A stretch of DNA of 64,000 nucleotides, taken from NCBI GenBank assembly GCA_018376445.1, contig JAHABL010000011.1, positions 1 to 64,000 on the forward strand, in the 5' to 3' direction. The stretch's first letter is position 1. Each line of letters starts with the position of its first letter. Under the pieces are notes generated by a model, which had not been told where the DNA came from, did not search any database, and saw only the letters and a program-made list of their open reading frames with translations. The stretch is from Mycobacteriales bacterium. Its GTDB lineage: Bacteria > Actinomycetota > Actinomycetes > Mycobacteriales > Mycobacteriaceae. Of this stretch, positions 27,199 to 35,185 are shown piece by piece. Made by a program: the position numbers and the translations under genes.

Positions 27199-28511
27199 CA
27201 ACCTTTACAGGCATTTGGGGCAATACAGTTGTTCGCAACAACAAGTTTCTCACCCTCACTGCGGATGAGATGAACGATGCCATCAACATCGACCACGGAT
27301 ACTCACCCCTCTACGAGTATTTCCCTGACCCCATTGACGATGACCATCTGGTGGTTGCTCCCAGCGCATGGGGGATGCCGCGGCGGCGCGCCTTGGCCCG
27401 TCTGTGCCAACAGGAGACGCTTGTCTACCCAGCCTGGCAGATAGCCACTGAATGGATCACGATTGATGCCGCCGAGTGTCTCCCACGATTCCTGCTCGTT
27501 ATCGAGTGCACGCAGCTGAACGCCACGTTCACACTGGTCCGAACCCACGATGCGCGGCGGTTCTCCACCACTGTCTACCCCGGGATGGGGTTCGCTCCGG
27601 TGGTGCAGGAGAACGAACCGGATCAACAAGGGCAAGCGATCGAGTGGGCGCAGGCTATTGCCTCCACTGCACGTCTGATGGTGCATGATCTGCGCCGTGA
27701 CTGCGACGTCCTGGTGCTGACCGGTCCTCCCGGTCTCGAAACTGATGCATGCGAGCTAGTGTGCGAAACTCTTCGTGCCGCGGGTGTTGTCTCCTACCGG
27801 ATAAGTCCCACCGATATGTGGGTGGTTGTCAAAGAGCGGAAGTGGCGCGCCGATGCGGAACATCAGCGGGATGTGCTGCTCGCACGCAGAGCAGCATTGC
27901 GGAAGAAGCGTTTCCGTAAACCGACTCGCACCGATTACGCAGTGATCATTATGACGGTGGTGGCAATGCTGTCGATGGTGCTGGCGGGAGCGTTTGGTAC
28001 CGAAAAACGCACCGAAGATGCGTATGGGCGGCAGGGCATTCGCTCCGTCGACCCCGCCCAGGTGATCACCTTTCCCGGAGGCATGCTGTCGCTGCCGGGA
28101 GCATGGACGGTAACGCGCGATTCCCCGCCGACTGTGGATCTCACTACTCATGAACAATGGCGGACGATAATTGCCCCGGTGAATGAGCCGAACCTGCGGA
28201 TGCTGTTGACCTTGAAACAGGATCCTGATCATCGCCTGCGGGATTCTCTGCAACGTCAGCTGTCCGATCCGATGGCCACGATTAAGCCATGGGTGAGTAG
28301 CTACCAGTGGCCCACTAATGGGTGGGTGCCACCTGTGGCATTGAGCTACCGGGAACTTACTGGTGAGGTGTCCCGGGCGGACTGGGTGGTCTTCTACACG
28401 GATCGTTATGCGTATTCGCTGGCCTGCCAGTATCGGGTGCGTGAGGGTATGACGGAGCAGAAGGCGCACAAGCTCTGCCAGGCAATTCTCAATGGAATTC
28501 GAGTTTCTTAA
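27195..28511 (+). CDS. Type VII secretion-associated protein, Rv3446c family
   Basis: The product is 438 residues, overlapping eccC as ATGA. A cytosolic N-terminal region of about 240 residues is followed by a basic stretch, one membrane helix near residues 248-268 (YAVIIMTVVAMLSMVLAG) and an extracytoplasmic domain of about 170 residues. The latter has the family's LPGAWTVTRD-like opening and a C-terminal YACQYR-like segment. Its position between eccC and the esx pair is exactly that of Rv3446c in the M. tuberculosis ESX-4 locus. The biochemical role is unknown; it may be an accessory membrane component in place of EccE, for which there is no gene here. Confidence 0.8.
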   Translation: MTTFTGIWGNTVVRNNKFLTLTADEMNDAINIDHGYSPLYEYFPDPIDDDHLVVAPSAWGMPRRRALARLCQQETLVYPAWQIATEWITIDAAECLPRFLLVIECTQLNATFTLVRTHDARRFSTTVYPGMGFAPVVQENEPDQQGQAIEWAQAIASTARLMVHDLRRDCDVLVLTGPPGLETDACELVCETLRAAGVVSYRISPTDMWVVVKERKWRADAEHQRDVLLARRAALRKKRFRKPTRTDYAVIIMTVVAMLSMVLAGAFGTEKRTEDAYGRQGIRSVDPAQVITFPGGMLSLPGAWTVTRDSPPTVDLTTHEQWRTIIAPVNEPNLRMLLTLKQDPDHRLRDSLQRQLSDPMATIKPWVSSYQWPTNGWVPPVALSYRELTGEVSRADWVVFYTDRYAYSLACQYRVREGMTEQKAHKLCQAILNGIRVS

Positions 28512-28528
28512 AGTTTTTTCGAGCCGAT

Positions 28529-28556
28529 GGAACCCTGCTGCCCTTAGCGGCGTCAT
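28529..28556 (+). promoter_or_regulatory. ECF-sigma-type promoter before the esx pair
   Basis: GGAACC at 28529-28534 and CGTCAT at 28551-28556 are 16 bases apart. The wider context TGGAACCC and GCGGCGTCATAT recurs, with identical spacing, before the gene at 32233. GGAAC/CGTC is the form of ECF sigma promoters, including SigM in M. tuberculosis, which drives the ESX-4 esx genes there. The element starts 18 bases after the Rv3446c-family gene and lies about 75 bases before the first esx start. Confidence 0.7.
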
Positions 28557-28630
28557 ATCAAACGACAATATAGCCGCAGCCGTTGGGGATGTGGCTAGGA
28601 CACCACTTTCTAACAGTTGAAGGAGTGAAC

Positions 28631-28930
28631 ATGGTGGCTCTCAATACGCAGACTGACACTATGGCGACTGCGGCCAATCATGTCGTCGATATCGCGCAGC
28701 AAGTTCAGCAGGAGATGAACGGCCTGCAAATGCGTCTGGGTTCCCTGGATGCAGCTTGGCAGGGTTCCGCCAAGATGGCGTTCGACCAGCTTATGGTCCG
28801 TTGGCAGGACGCTGGGCGGCACCTCAACGAGTCCCTTAATAGCATCGCCGAGACCATCCGTGCCAACAGCGCTGCTTACCAGGCCTCCCAGGATGACCAC
28901 CTGGCTCAGCTCAACACCCTTAACATCTAA
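28631..28930 (+). CDS. WXG100-family ESX-4 substrate (EsxU/T-like)
   Basis: The product is 99 residues from ATG 28631, with AGGAG seven bases upstream; an upstream in-frame ATG at 28583 is inside the promoter region and is rejected. It is a helical hairpin protein with the W-Q-G turn at residues 43-45 (LDAAWQGSAKMAF). It is the first of a pair that should form a heterodimer exported by the ESX-4 machinery encoded upstream. It corresponds by position to EsxU/EsxT of M. tuberculosis; which of the two is not clear. Confidence 0.9.
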   Translation: MVALNTQTDTMATAANHVVDIAQQVQQEMNGLQMRLGSLDAAWQGSAKMAFDQLMVRWQDAGRHLNESLNSIAETIRANSAAYQASQDDHLAQLNTLNI

Positions 28931-28941
28931 AGGAGATGCAC

Positions 28942-29229
28942 GTGGATACCATTCGTTACGACTTCGCATCCATCGAGGCTAGCCGCATGGACATCGCCCA
29001 GGCTGCTTCTCGCCTCAATACCGCCCTGAGTGACCTCAAAGCTTACCTTGCCCCCATGGTGTCGACCTGGGAAGGTGAAGCAGCTGATGCTTACCAGGCC
29101 CAGCAGCAGAAGTGGGATCGCGCTCAGGAAGAACTCAACCAGGTTCTCGACCGCATTGGTGTGATCGTTGGACAGGGCAACGATGCCATGAACGACACCA
29201 ACCGTCGCGCCGCCGCTTCCTGGATGTAA
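28942..29229 (+). CDS. WXG100-family ESX-4 substrate, second of the pair
   Basis: The product is 95 residues from the GTG at 28942 (MDTIRYDFASIEASR). AAGGAG touches an in-frame ATG at 28936, leaving no spacing, but stands six bases before this GTG. The W-E-G turn is at residues 43-45 (VSTWEGEAADAYQ). It is predicted to be all-helical and lacks a signal peptide. It forms the probable heterodimer with the preceding gene. A strong terminator follows. Confidence 0.9.
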   Translation: MDTIRYDFASIEASRMDIAQAASRLNTALSDLKAYLAPMVSTWEGEAADAYQAQQQKWDRAQEELNQVLDRIGVIVGQGNDAMNDTNRRAAASWM

Positions 29230-29256
29230 GAGATATTGCACCCAAGCTCTACTTTC

Positions 29257-29312
29257 ATGGAGGCTCTGCACCCAGCCATTACCGCTGGTCGGCAGAGCCT
29301 CCATAATTTTTG
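29257..29312 (+). terminator. Terminator after the esx pair
   Basis: ATGGAGGCTCTGC (29257-29269) and its perfect complement (29292-29304) form a 13-bp stem; the loop itself contains a small CAGC/GCTG stem. AATTTTTG follows. It separates the ESX-4 genes from rplM-rpsI. Confidence 0.85.
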
Positions 29313-29376
29313 TCTACCGCTATGAGCTGGTAATATTGTCCACCGGTGTTTCTTCGCGTCACCCGCTTCTCGCGGG
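29310..29376 (+). promoter_or_regulatory. Promoter and leader region of rplM-rpsI
   Basis: TTGTCT (29310-29315) and TATTGT (29334-29339) form a weak promoter pair with 18-base spacing. A small leader hairpin, CCCGC/GCGGG at 29362-29376, follows. The 160-base leader before the TTG start of rplM could carry autoregulation by L13, as in other bacteria, but no specific motif is recognised. Confidence 0.35.
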
Positions 29377-29472
29377 CGGGGGACAAGGATCCTGACAGGT
29401 CTCAACCGGCCGCTGTCAATGATTCGAAAAACACTCTGTGGCCGGCAGTTTCGAAGAGACGAGGAAGTCGCT

Positions 29473-29916
29473 TTGTCTACTTATGCACCTAAGGCTGGTG
29501 ACGTCGACCGCAAGTGGTACGTCATCGATGCCACCGATGTGGTACTGGGTCGCCTGGCCGCCCAGACCGCAAACCTGCTCCGTGGGAAGAACAAGCCCAC
29601 TTATGCCCCCAACTTTGATGGCGGCGACTTTGTCGTCATCATCAACGCTGAAAAGGTCGCTGTTTCCGCTAACAAGCGTGAACAGGTCAAGCTGTACCGC
29701 CACTCCGGCTACCCGGGTGGTCTCCGCGCTGACGCCCTGGGTGACTTGCTGGACACCAATCCTGCATACGTCATCGAGAAGGCTGTGAAGGGCATGCTTC
29801 CCCACAACTCTCTCGGGCGTCAGATGGTGAAGAAGCTCAAGGTCTACGCTGGCCCCGAGCATCCTCACACCGCCCAGCAGCCCGTTCCCTACGAGATTAA
29901 GCAGGTGGCACAGTAA
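29473..29916 (+). CDS. rplM: 50S ribosomal protein L13 (uL13)
   Basis: The product is 147 residues from a TTG at 29473 (MSTYAPKAGDVDRKWYVIDA). An upstream in-frame ATG at 29419 would add 18 residues not found in L13, and GAGGAAG precedes the TTG. Core motifs are VLGRLAAQTANLLRGK, YRHSGYPGG and VKGMLPHNSLGRQM. It is followed by rpsI with a one-base overlap, the universal pair. Confidence 0.96.
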   Translation: MSTYAPKAGDVDRKWYVIDATDVVLGRLAAQTANLLRGKNKPTYAPNFDGGDFVVIINAEKVAVSANKREQVKLYRHSGYPGGLRADALGDLLDTNPAYVIEKAVKGMLPHNSLGRQMVKKLKVYAGPEHPHTAQQPVPYEIKQVAQ

Positions 29917-30440
29917 TGGCCGAAGAGAACATCAACAACGAAGTCATTGCAGAAGACGCCGTGATTGACGCTGCTTCCCAGGAAGTTGCTGAAGAGCTCA
30001 CTGCTGACATCACCGTCGACGGCATTGAGGCGGAGGTTGCCCCTGCCGCTGTTTCCGGCCCGGTCCAGACCGTTGGTCGCCGCAAGGAAGCCGTCGTGCG
30101 TGTCCGCATGGTTCCTGGCACCGGCAAGTTCGTGCTGAACGGCCGCACCCTGGAAAACTACTTCCCCAACAAGGTTCACCAGCAGCTCGTGAAGTCCCCG
30201 CTGGTCCTCGTTGAGCGCGAAGAGCAGTTCGACATTCAGGCCAACCTCAAGGGTGGTGGCCCCTCCGGCCAGGCCGGCGCACTGCGTCTGGCTATCGCCC
30301 GCGCCCTGAACGCCGCTAATCCGGATGATCGTCCTGCCCTCAAGAAGGCTGGATTCCTCACCCGCGACTCCCGTGCTGTTGAGCGCAAGAAGGCCGGTCT
30401 GCACAAGGCCCGCCGTGCTCCGCAGTACTCCAAGCGTTAA
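29916..30440 (+). CDS. rpsI: 30S ribosomal protein S9 (uS9)
   Basis: The product is 174 residues. An acidic N-terminal extension of about 50 residues, usual in actinobacteria, precedes the S9 core (GRRKEAVVRVRMVPGTGKFV, GGGPSGQAGALRLAIARAL). The C-terminal YSKR reaches the P-site tRNA. A perfect hairpin follows the stop. Confidence 0.97.
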   Translation: MAEENINNEVIAEDAVIDAASQEVAEELTADITVDGIEAEVAPAAVSGPVQTVGRRKEAVVRVRMVPGTGKFVLNGRTLENYFPNKVHQQLVKSPLVLVEREEQFDIQANLKGGGPSGQAGALRLAIARALNAANPDDRPALKKAGFLTRDSRAVERKKAGLHKARRAPQYSKR

Positions 30441-30455
30441 TACAACAGCTTGCTT

Positions 30456-30485
30456 GGAATGCCCCGACCCCGGTCGGGGCATTCC
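30456..30485 (+). terminator. Hairpin terminator after rpsI
   Basis: GGAATGCCCCGACC and its perfect 14-base complement are separated by only two bases. No T run follows. It lies 15 bases after the rpsI stop. The rest of the 291-base gap to glmM holds another inverted repeat (GCTCCTG/CAGGAGC near 30543-30567) and a TAGAAT (30612-30617) that may be a -10 box, but no gene. Confidence 0.75.
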
Positions 30486-30731
30486 CCATTTCGGCGAGTC
30501 GTTGGGACTTTCCTGGCTGGTTCCGGCATGCTTGGCCGACACGCTCCTGTCCTGTGCTGGCAGGAGCACCCAGATAGCCAGACCTCCTCCCGCCGAAAGC
30601 CCTTAACAGAGTAGAATGGACAGCTACTGGGCAGAAACAGCCTGGCTACTGGGGAAAATGTCTCTTCCCACTGGTCAGAAACGTTCCCCAGTAGTGACCC
30701 GTCACCCACACCTATAAGGAACGCACACACT

Positions 30732-32075
30732 ATGGCACGACTTTTCGGTACCGACGGCGTTCGTGGTCTCGCGAACGACACCCTCACCCCGCACCTCGCT
30801 CTCCAACTGGGAGCAGCAGCTGCGGAAGTGTTTGCCGCACATGCGGCAAACGGTACCGAACACCCCCATGTCGTTGTAGGGCGCGATCCGCGCATCTCGG
30901 GAGAAATGCTGGAGGCTGCACTGGCGGCCGGCATCTCCAGCCGTGGTGTCGATGTCGACCTCCTTGGGGTGCTACCAACACCCGCGGTAGCTTTTGAAAC
31001 AGCTCGACGTGACGCCGCTTTTGGGGTCATGATCTCGGCTTCGCATAACCCTATGCCGGATAACGGCATCAAATTCTTTGCTGCGGGTGGCCACAAACTC
31101 GACGATGCGCTAGAAGACGAGATTGAGGCGCGGCTCAACTCCACACGCGAGACGGCCCCGACAGGTGGTGATATTGGGCGCATCAACCAGGCGCAAACAG
31201 AAGCACACGAATCCTACTTGGAGCACCTTCTTTCCACCCGTACCCACGATTTGAGTGGTCTTACGGTTGTTGTTGACGCTGCCAATGGGGCTGCCTCAGC
31301 CGTCGCTCCGGAAGCTTATGAGCGAGCCGGTGCCACCGTCATTGCAATTCATAATGAGCCTGATGGCCTCAATATCAACGACAATTGCGGTTCTACCCAC
31401 ATGGAGAGCCTTCGCGAGGCAGTACTGGTGCACGGTGCAGACCTCGGAATTGCCCACGATGGAGATGCCGACCGCTGCCTTGCCGTTGACGCATACGGCA
31501 ATCTGGTAGACGGTGACCAGATTATGGCTATCTTGGCCATCGCGATGAAAGAACGCGGTGAACTCGCCGACGACACTCTAGTGGCTACCGTAATGTCCAA
31601 TCTTGGCCTCCGCTTGGCGATGAAAAAAGAGGGCATTAATCTGCGGTGCACAGCAGTGGGGGACCGCTACGTGCTGGAGGACCTGCGTGCCGGCGACTAC
31701 AGCCTGGGTGGTGAACAGTCTGGGCATATTGTGCTGCCTGCCTATGCCACCACTGGTGACGGCGTGCTGACGGGCCTGCAGTTGATGGATCGGATGGTGG
31801 CAACTGGGCATAGTTTGGCAGAGCTCGCCAGTGTGGTGACGGTACTGCCTCAGGTCCTCATCAATGTGGCTGTCTCAGATCGTGATGCGGTGGCGTCGGA
31901 TCCCACGGTGGTCGCGGCGACACTTGAAGCCGAGGATGAGCTGGGGGAGACCGGGCGGGTGCTGTTGCGAGCCTCCGGAACAGAACAGTTGGTGCGTGTC
32001 ATGGTGGAGGCTGCCACGGAAGAACATGCACAACAGGTGGCGGGTCGCCTCGCCGAGATTGTGGGGTCTGTGTAG
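30732..32075 (+). CDS. glmM: Phosphoglucosamine mutase
   Basis: The product is 447 residues. MARLFGTDGVRGLAN opens the family. The phosphoserine is Ser104 in SASHNP, the metal loop is DGDADRC, and the sugar-binding GGEQSGH and phosphate-binding RASGTEQLVRVMVE motifs are present. It converts glucosamine-6-phosphate to glucosamine-1-phosphate for UDP-GlcNAc and peptidoglycan. glmS, the preceding step, lies 4 kb downstream; the type VII module at 32.2-35.1 kb sits between them. Confidence 0.97.
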   Translation: MARLFGTDGVRGLANDTLTPHLALQLGAAAAEVFAAHAANGTEHPHVVVGRDPRISGEMLEAALAAGISSRGVDVDLLGVLPTPAVAFETARRDAAFGVMISASHNPMPDNGIKFFAAGGHKLDDALEDEIEARLNSTRETAPTGGDIGRINQAQTEAHESYLEHLLSTRTHDLSGLTVVVDAANGAASAVAPEAYERAGATVIAIHNEPDGLNINDNCGSTHMESLREAVLVHGADLGIAHDGDADRCLAVDAYGNLVDGDQIMAILAIAMKERGELADDTLVATVMSNLGLRLAMKKEGINLRCTAVGDRYVLEDLRAGDYSLGGEQSGHIVLPAYATTGDGVLTGLQLMDRMVATGHSLAELASVVTVLPQVLINVAVSDRDAVASDPTVVAATLEAEDELGETGRVLLRASGTEQLVRVMVEAATEEHAQQVAGRLAEIVGSV

Positions 32076-32089
32076 ACCTACCAGTAGAG

Positions 32090-32124
32090 AAAGGTGACGA
32101 TGTAGTGGTGCATCGTCACCTTTT
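32090..32124 (+). terminator. Rho-independent terminator after glmM
   Basis: AAAGGTGACGATG and its perfect 13-base complement are followed by TTTT. It ends the glmM transcript just before the ECF-type promoter of the next operon. Confidence 0.85.
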
Positions 32125-32153
32125 GCTATTTCTGGACTTTTTCCCGATGCGGT

Positions 32154-32181
32154 GGAACCCCACTACGCCGTGCGGCGTCAT
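32154..32181 (+). promoter_or_regulatory. ECF-sigma-type promoter before the EspC-like operon
   Basis: GGAACC at 32154-32159 and CGTCAT at 32176-32181 are 16 bases apart. The flanks (TGGAACCC, then GCGGCGTCATAT after 11 bases) are identical to the element at 28528-28558. The ATG at 32233 is 52 bases downstream. Confidence 0.7.
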
Positions 32182-32232
32182 ATGTGTAAACGCACATTCC
32201 CGTGCTCCGGACCTACAACGAACTGGGAAGCC

Positions 32233-32538
32233 ATGGCTGACGAACTTTTTATTGATCCACCGGCATTAAAGAAGATTGCTTCTCGTCTTTATGACGGAGG
32301 GAGCGACTGCACATTTGCGCTTGATCCCTCCCATCAGTTTTTGTGCGACGACATGTTTGGCGGTCGGCGTAAAGACATCGGGCAGGCATTTGTTTCGTGG
32401 TTCATTCAGGAAGACGGCAAAGTAAACGACTTAGTGAACCAAACGTTATCGCATGCTGACCATGTGCATTCAGACGCAACGCTCTTCGAACAGCAGAGTG
32501 ATGAGCATAGGTCGGTATTCCAACGGCAGGAGGTGTAA
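32233..32538 (+). CDS. Small EspC-like / WXG-type protein, probable ESX substrate
   Basis: The product is 101 residues from ATG 32233 (MADELFIDPPALKKIASRLYDGG), with GGGAAG just upstream; an earlier in-frame ATG lies within the promoter. It appears helical with no signal peptide. The opening, a two-helix pattern of about 100 residues, and its position before a large WXG-type gene resemble EspC-family (DUF2580) partners of ESX substrates. This is inferred from shape and context, with no diagnostic motif. Codon and base use look less GC-rich than in the flanking genes. Confidence 0.55.
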   Translation: MADELFIDPPALKKIASRLYDGGSDCTFALDPSHQFLCDDMFGGRRKDIGQAFVSWFIQEDGKVNDLVNQTLSHADHVHSDATLFEQQSDEHRSVFQRQEV

Positions 32539-32541
32539 GCC

Positions 32542-34842
32542 ATGGGCGGTGGTTATGGCGTATCTGTCGCCTCTATTAGAGCGGCAATTGTCTTTACTCT
32601 TGCAGAGCAGAATCTCAAGAAAGTGGCGTTTCCTCCAGCGCTTGTCCTCAATCAGTTGCGTCCGAGCATGTGGCGTGCTGAGAAACTCTTGGTGACGAAT
32701 TTCCTTGAGTTCCACACCTCTCAAGTGGAGATTTTCAAGCACTCCATTGAAGACCGTCACGTCGCGCTGAGTAACCTGAATACGGTTGTCCAGGATTGTA
32801 TTTCAGATACAAATAAGGTGTGGCGAGGAGAAGCTGCAGAAGCAGCTCGGCACCAACTCCACGTGCTACAGAAGGACATACAAGCCCAAGCGCATATCTA
32901 TGAGGTTGCCGAGCATAATATTGAGCTCGGGCTGAAGGCCACCCTGGCGATGGTGCAATTCGCCCAAGCTCAAGCCTGGATTATTGCGATGACAAAGCGC
33001 CCTATCGCGCTCGATAATGTGCTCCGGGCAACGAGTGACAGTCTCATGGCTATGGGCGGGGAGGGCATTGACAATGTTATCGGTGCAGCACTCGGTAAAG
33101 ACAAAGCCTCGAAGTACGGGTTCAAGTACAGTCCCGGAGCGGCAATTACCTCTGGTATTAAAGGAATACGAGGAGGCCTAGGGGAGCTCGTTGAGGGGGT
33201 TAAGGACATGCAACGATCCACCAGGATCTCTATGAACGTCCTTGATGCATTGTGCAACCTTGTCGCGAGTGCAGAGGAGGAACTCGATCGAATTTGGACA
33301 ATTGTCTGGTCGAAAACCAAATCCGGGGAGAAACTATCTCCCGATTTCACTCACCAGCTGAAGCCTGTGAAGGTGAAGGGAGTCGAGCCTCCGACAAGTC
33401 CGAAAGACCGAGACATCAAGTGCAATCCCAATCCCCCGCTCAAAGAGCTTCCCAAATTCACGTGCCCCGTCCCGCATGAAGATGAGAGCGACGGACACGA
33501 GAAAAGGAAGTCGACACCCGAACCCGCACCTCAAGAGCACCATCCAAAGCTCGTCCCGCCCACCGGTGGCGGCTCCAACGGAGGGACAGGTGGAGGCGGT
33601 ACCGGAGGTAGTGGTGGAAACACGCTCCCTCATCCGCCTATGGATCCTGGTGATAGTGGCAATAATCATCAGCCCTTGGAGCCTCCGGTTGGGTATCCTC
33701 CCGCCAATCCTGAACAGCCCCATCCGCCGCAGAATGGTCACCAGGAACACATGCCCGGCACAGGTAATGGGAATCCCCCTTATATCCCTGATCGAAGCAA
33801 TGGCACACAATCGGGTACGACCCAGCCAGCCATCATCAACACCATCATTCAGGCGGGCAACCGCACGGCCCAGATGATTCACAATGAGCTCTGGAACGCT
33901 TTGATGAATGGTGGAATGGATGCAGCGAACCCCACTGCCACCCCAGGAGGGGATTACACTTCCACTCCCGGAATAGGTAATGCCCCATTCCAGAACGGCA
34001 TGATGCCAGGCGTTCCCCCGCAGCCGGGCGGCGATATGCCGATGTCTCATCAGCCCGCCTACAGTGGTGGCCTCGACATGGGAATGCACAGCAACGGCAC
34101 TCTGTCTGCCAGAGCTGGCATGTACCCAGGAGGCGAGCATACTAACCCCGCAGCACACGTGGGGTACATGTCTGAAAGCGGCCAGGCCAATGACAGCACT
34201 ACCCATGCCTCTGGAAACAACCCGAGTTGGTCACTTCGAATCGACGGAGAGCTCGGTGTCGAGGTCTCTGTCGATAGCCATGGATCAATCTCAATAGAAA
34301 CCGTGGACCATGATCACCCAGCTTCGTGCGAAGCCAATGGTGGTGAGGACGCCCATCACACAGATGGTGGAGATCGGCACGATGAAGCGCACCACGATGA
34401 GTCTGCACACGGCCCAGACGAACACCAGCATGGCGAAGAACAGAGTGACAACGACGGAAAGTCTGCGCACCATGACAATGCTGATGTTCACACTGAAGAA
34501 GCAGATTCCGTAGATGAAGAAAAGAAAGATGGAGACCAGCCCAAGGATTCCACCAAGGAGCATGGTCAACGAGATGCTGCCGAATCGGTAGAGAAGGCAC
34601 AAAAGCAGGATTCAGAACACGGTGAACAAAGTTCAAATGACGACGCCAGCGTTGATGAAAAGATCCACGCAAAGACAACTGCGGAAGTACACGTTCATAC
34701 GCAGACTGCAGCTGTGAATCAAGCACCAACAGAAGCGACGCCCGCAGAAGCGACGCCCGCAGAAATGCCGGCTTCGCCTGTCGCATCGGCTGACCGATCC
34801 GATGTCACTGACAATGGTCTTTCCAAAGCAGGGATGTGGTAA
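32542..34842 (+). CDS. Large WXG-type protein with Pro/Gly linker and His/Asp/Glu-rich tail, putative ESX-4 substrate
   Basis: The product is 766 residues; AGGAGG stands eight bases before the ATG. Residues 1 to about 280 are mostly helical, with a W-R-G turn at 94-96 (NKVWRGEAAEAARHQL) and further helices with a Gly-rich segment. Residues about 290-420 are Pro/Gly rich (GGGTGGSGG). About 420-550 are Asn/Gly/Met/Pro rich. A short beta-like stretch (WSLRIDGELGVEVSVDSHG) leads into about 100 residues dominated by His, Asp and Glu, ending with a small repeat (TPAEATPAE). It has no signal peptide or membrane anchor. The N-terminus fits an EspB- or CpnT-like type VII substrate. No toxin domain is recognised at the C-terminus. 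The tail could bind metal ions; that is inference. Confidence 0.65.
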   Translation: MGGGYGVSVASIRAAIVFTLAEQNLKKVAFPPALVLNQLRPSMWRAEKLLVTNFLEFHTSQVEIFKHSIEDRHVALSNLNTVVQDCISDTNKVWRGEAAEAARHQLHVLQKDIQAQAHIYEVAEHNIELGLKATLAMVQFAQAQAWIIAMTKRPIALDNVLRATSDSLMAMGGEGIDNVIGAALGKDKASKYGFKYSPGAAITSGIKGIRGGLGELVEGVKDMQRSTRISMNVLDALCNLVASAEEELDRIWTIVWSKTKSGEKLSPDFTHQLKPVKVKGVEPPTSPKDRDIKCNPNPPLKELPKFTCPVPHEDESDGHEKRKSTPEPAPQEHHPKLVPPTGGGSNGGTGGGGTGGSGGNTLPHPPMDPGDSGNNHQPLEPPVGYPPANPEQPHPPQNGHQEHMPGTGNGNPPYIPDRSNGTQSGTTQPAIINTIIQAGNRTAQMIHNELWNALMNGGMDAANPTATPGGDYTSTPGIGNAPFQNGMMPGVPPQPGGDMPMSHQPAYSGGLDMGMHSNGTLSARAGMYPGGEHTNPAAHVGYMSESGQANDSTTHASGNNPSWSLRIDGELGVEVSVDSHGSISIETVDHDHPASCEANGGEDAHHTDGGDRHDEAHHDESAHGPDEHQHGEEQSDNDGKSAHHDNADVHTEEADSVDEEKKDGDQPKDSTKEHGQRDAAESVEKAQKQDSEHGEQSSNDDASVDEKIHAKTTAEVHVHTQTAAVNQAPTEATPAEATPAEMPASPVASADRSDVTDNGLSKAGMW

Positions 34843-34844
34843 CA

Positions 34845-35063
34845 ATGGCTCTCTTTGACCAACAGCCAAAGCACAAAATTCATTCTTTTGATGAACAAGA
34901 AATCGAGGAACAGCTTGCGCAGTACAGCGAGGAAGACCCCTATGAACTGAGCGATGAAGAAGCAGAAAGCATTTTCACCTCGCTGCATAACTTCAAGGAA
35001 CTGGCGAAAGCAGGCTACATCGAGCTCGAACCCGAGACCCTGAAGATGCTAGATCAGCTCTAG
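34845..35063 (+). CDS. Small acidic protein of the putative ESX substrate operon
   Basis: The product is 72 residues from ATG 34845 (MALFDQQPKHKIHSFDEQE); a GTG at 34836 in frame overlaps the previous stop and is an alternative. It is strongly acidic (many Glu/Asp), predicted helical, and without membrane segments. I do not recognise it. Its place directly after a large secreted-type protein would suit a chaperone or an immunity-like partner, but nothing in the sequence shows which. Confidence 0.6.
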   Translation: MALFDQQPKHKIHSFDEQEIEEQLAQYSEEDPYELSDEEAESIFTSLHNFKELAKAGYIELEPETLKMLDQL

Positions 35064-35130
35064 TCCTTAGACGGTTGCTTTCCACCTCCCCCCAACATGT
35101 GCCCTCAATAGAGGGAGGGGAAGCCCCAAA

Positions 35131-35163
35131 AAAAGTGGTGGTCCCAACCGGGCCACCACTTTT
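35131..35163. terminator. Bidirectional terminator
   Basis: AAAAGTGGTGG (35131-35141) and CCACCACTTTT (35153-35163) form an 11-bp stem with A-rich and T-rich ends on both sides. It lies between the convergent genes ending at 35063 (+) and 35186 (-), so it can stop transcription from both. Confidence 0.85.
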
Positions 35164-35185
35164 GTCTTGAGCTCAGAAAAAGAAA

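Noticed and set aside
34300..34640. Hydrophobic minus-strand frames opposite the His/Asp-rich tail, which look like membrane proteins
   Set aside because: They are the antisense of GAC/CAC/GAA-rich codons, which reads as Val, Leu and Phe. They lack start signals.
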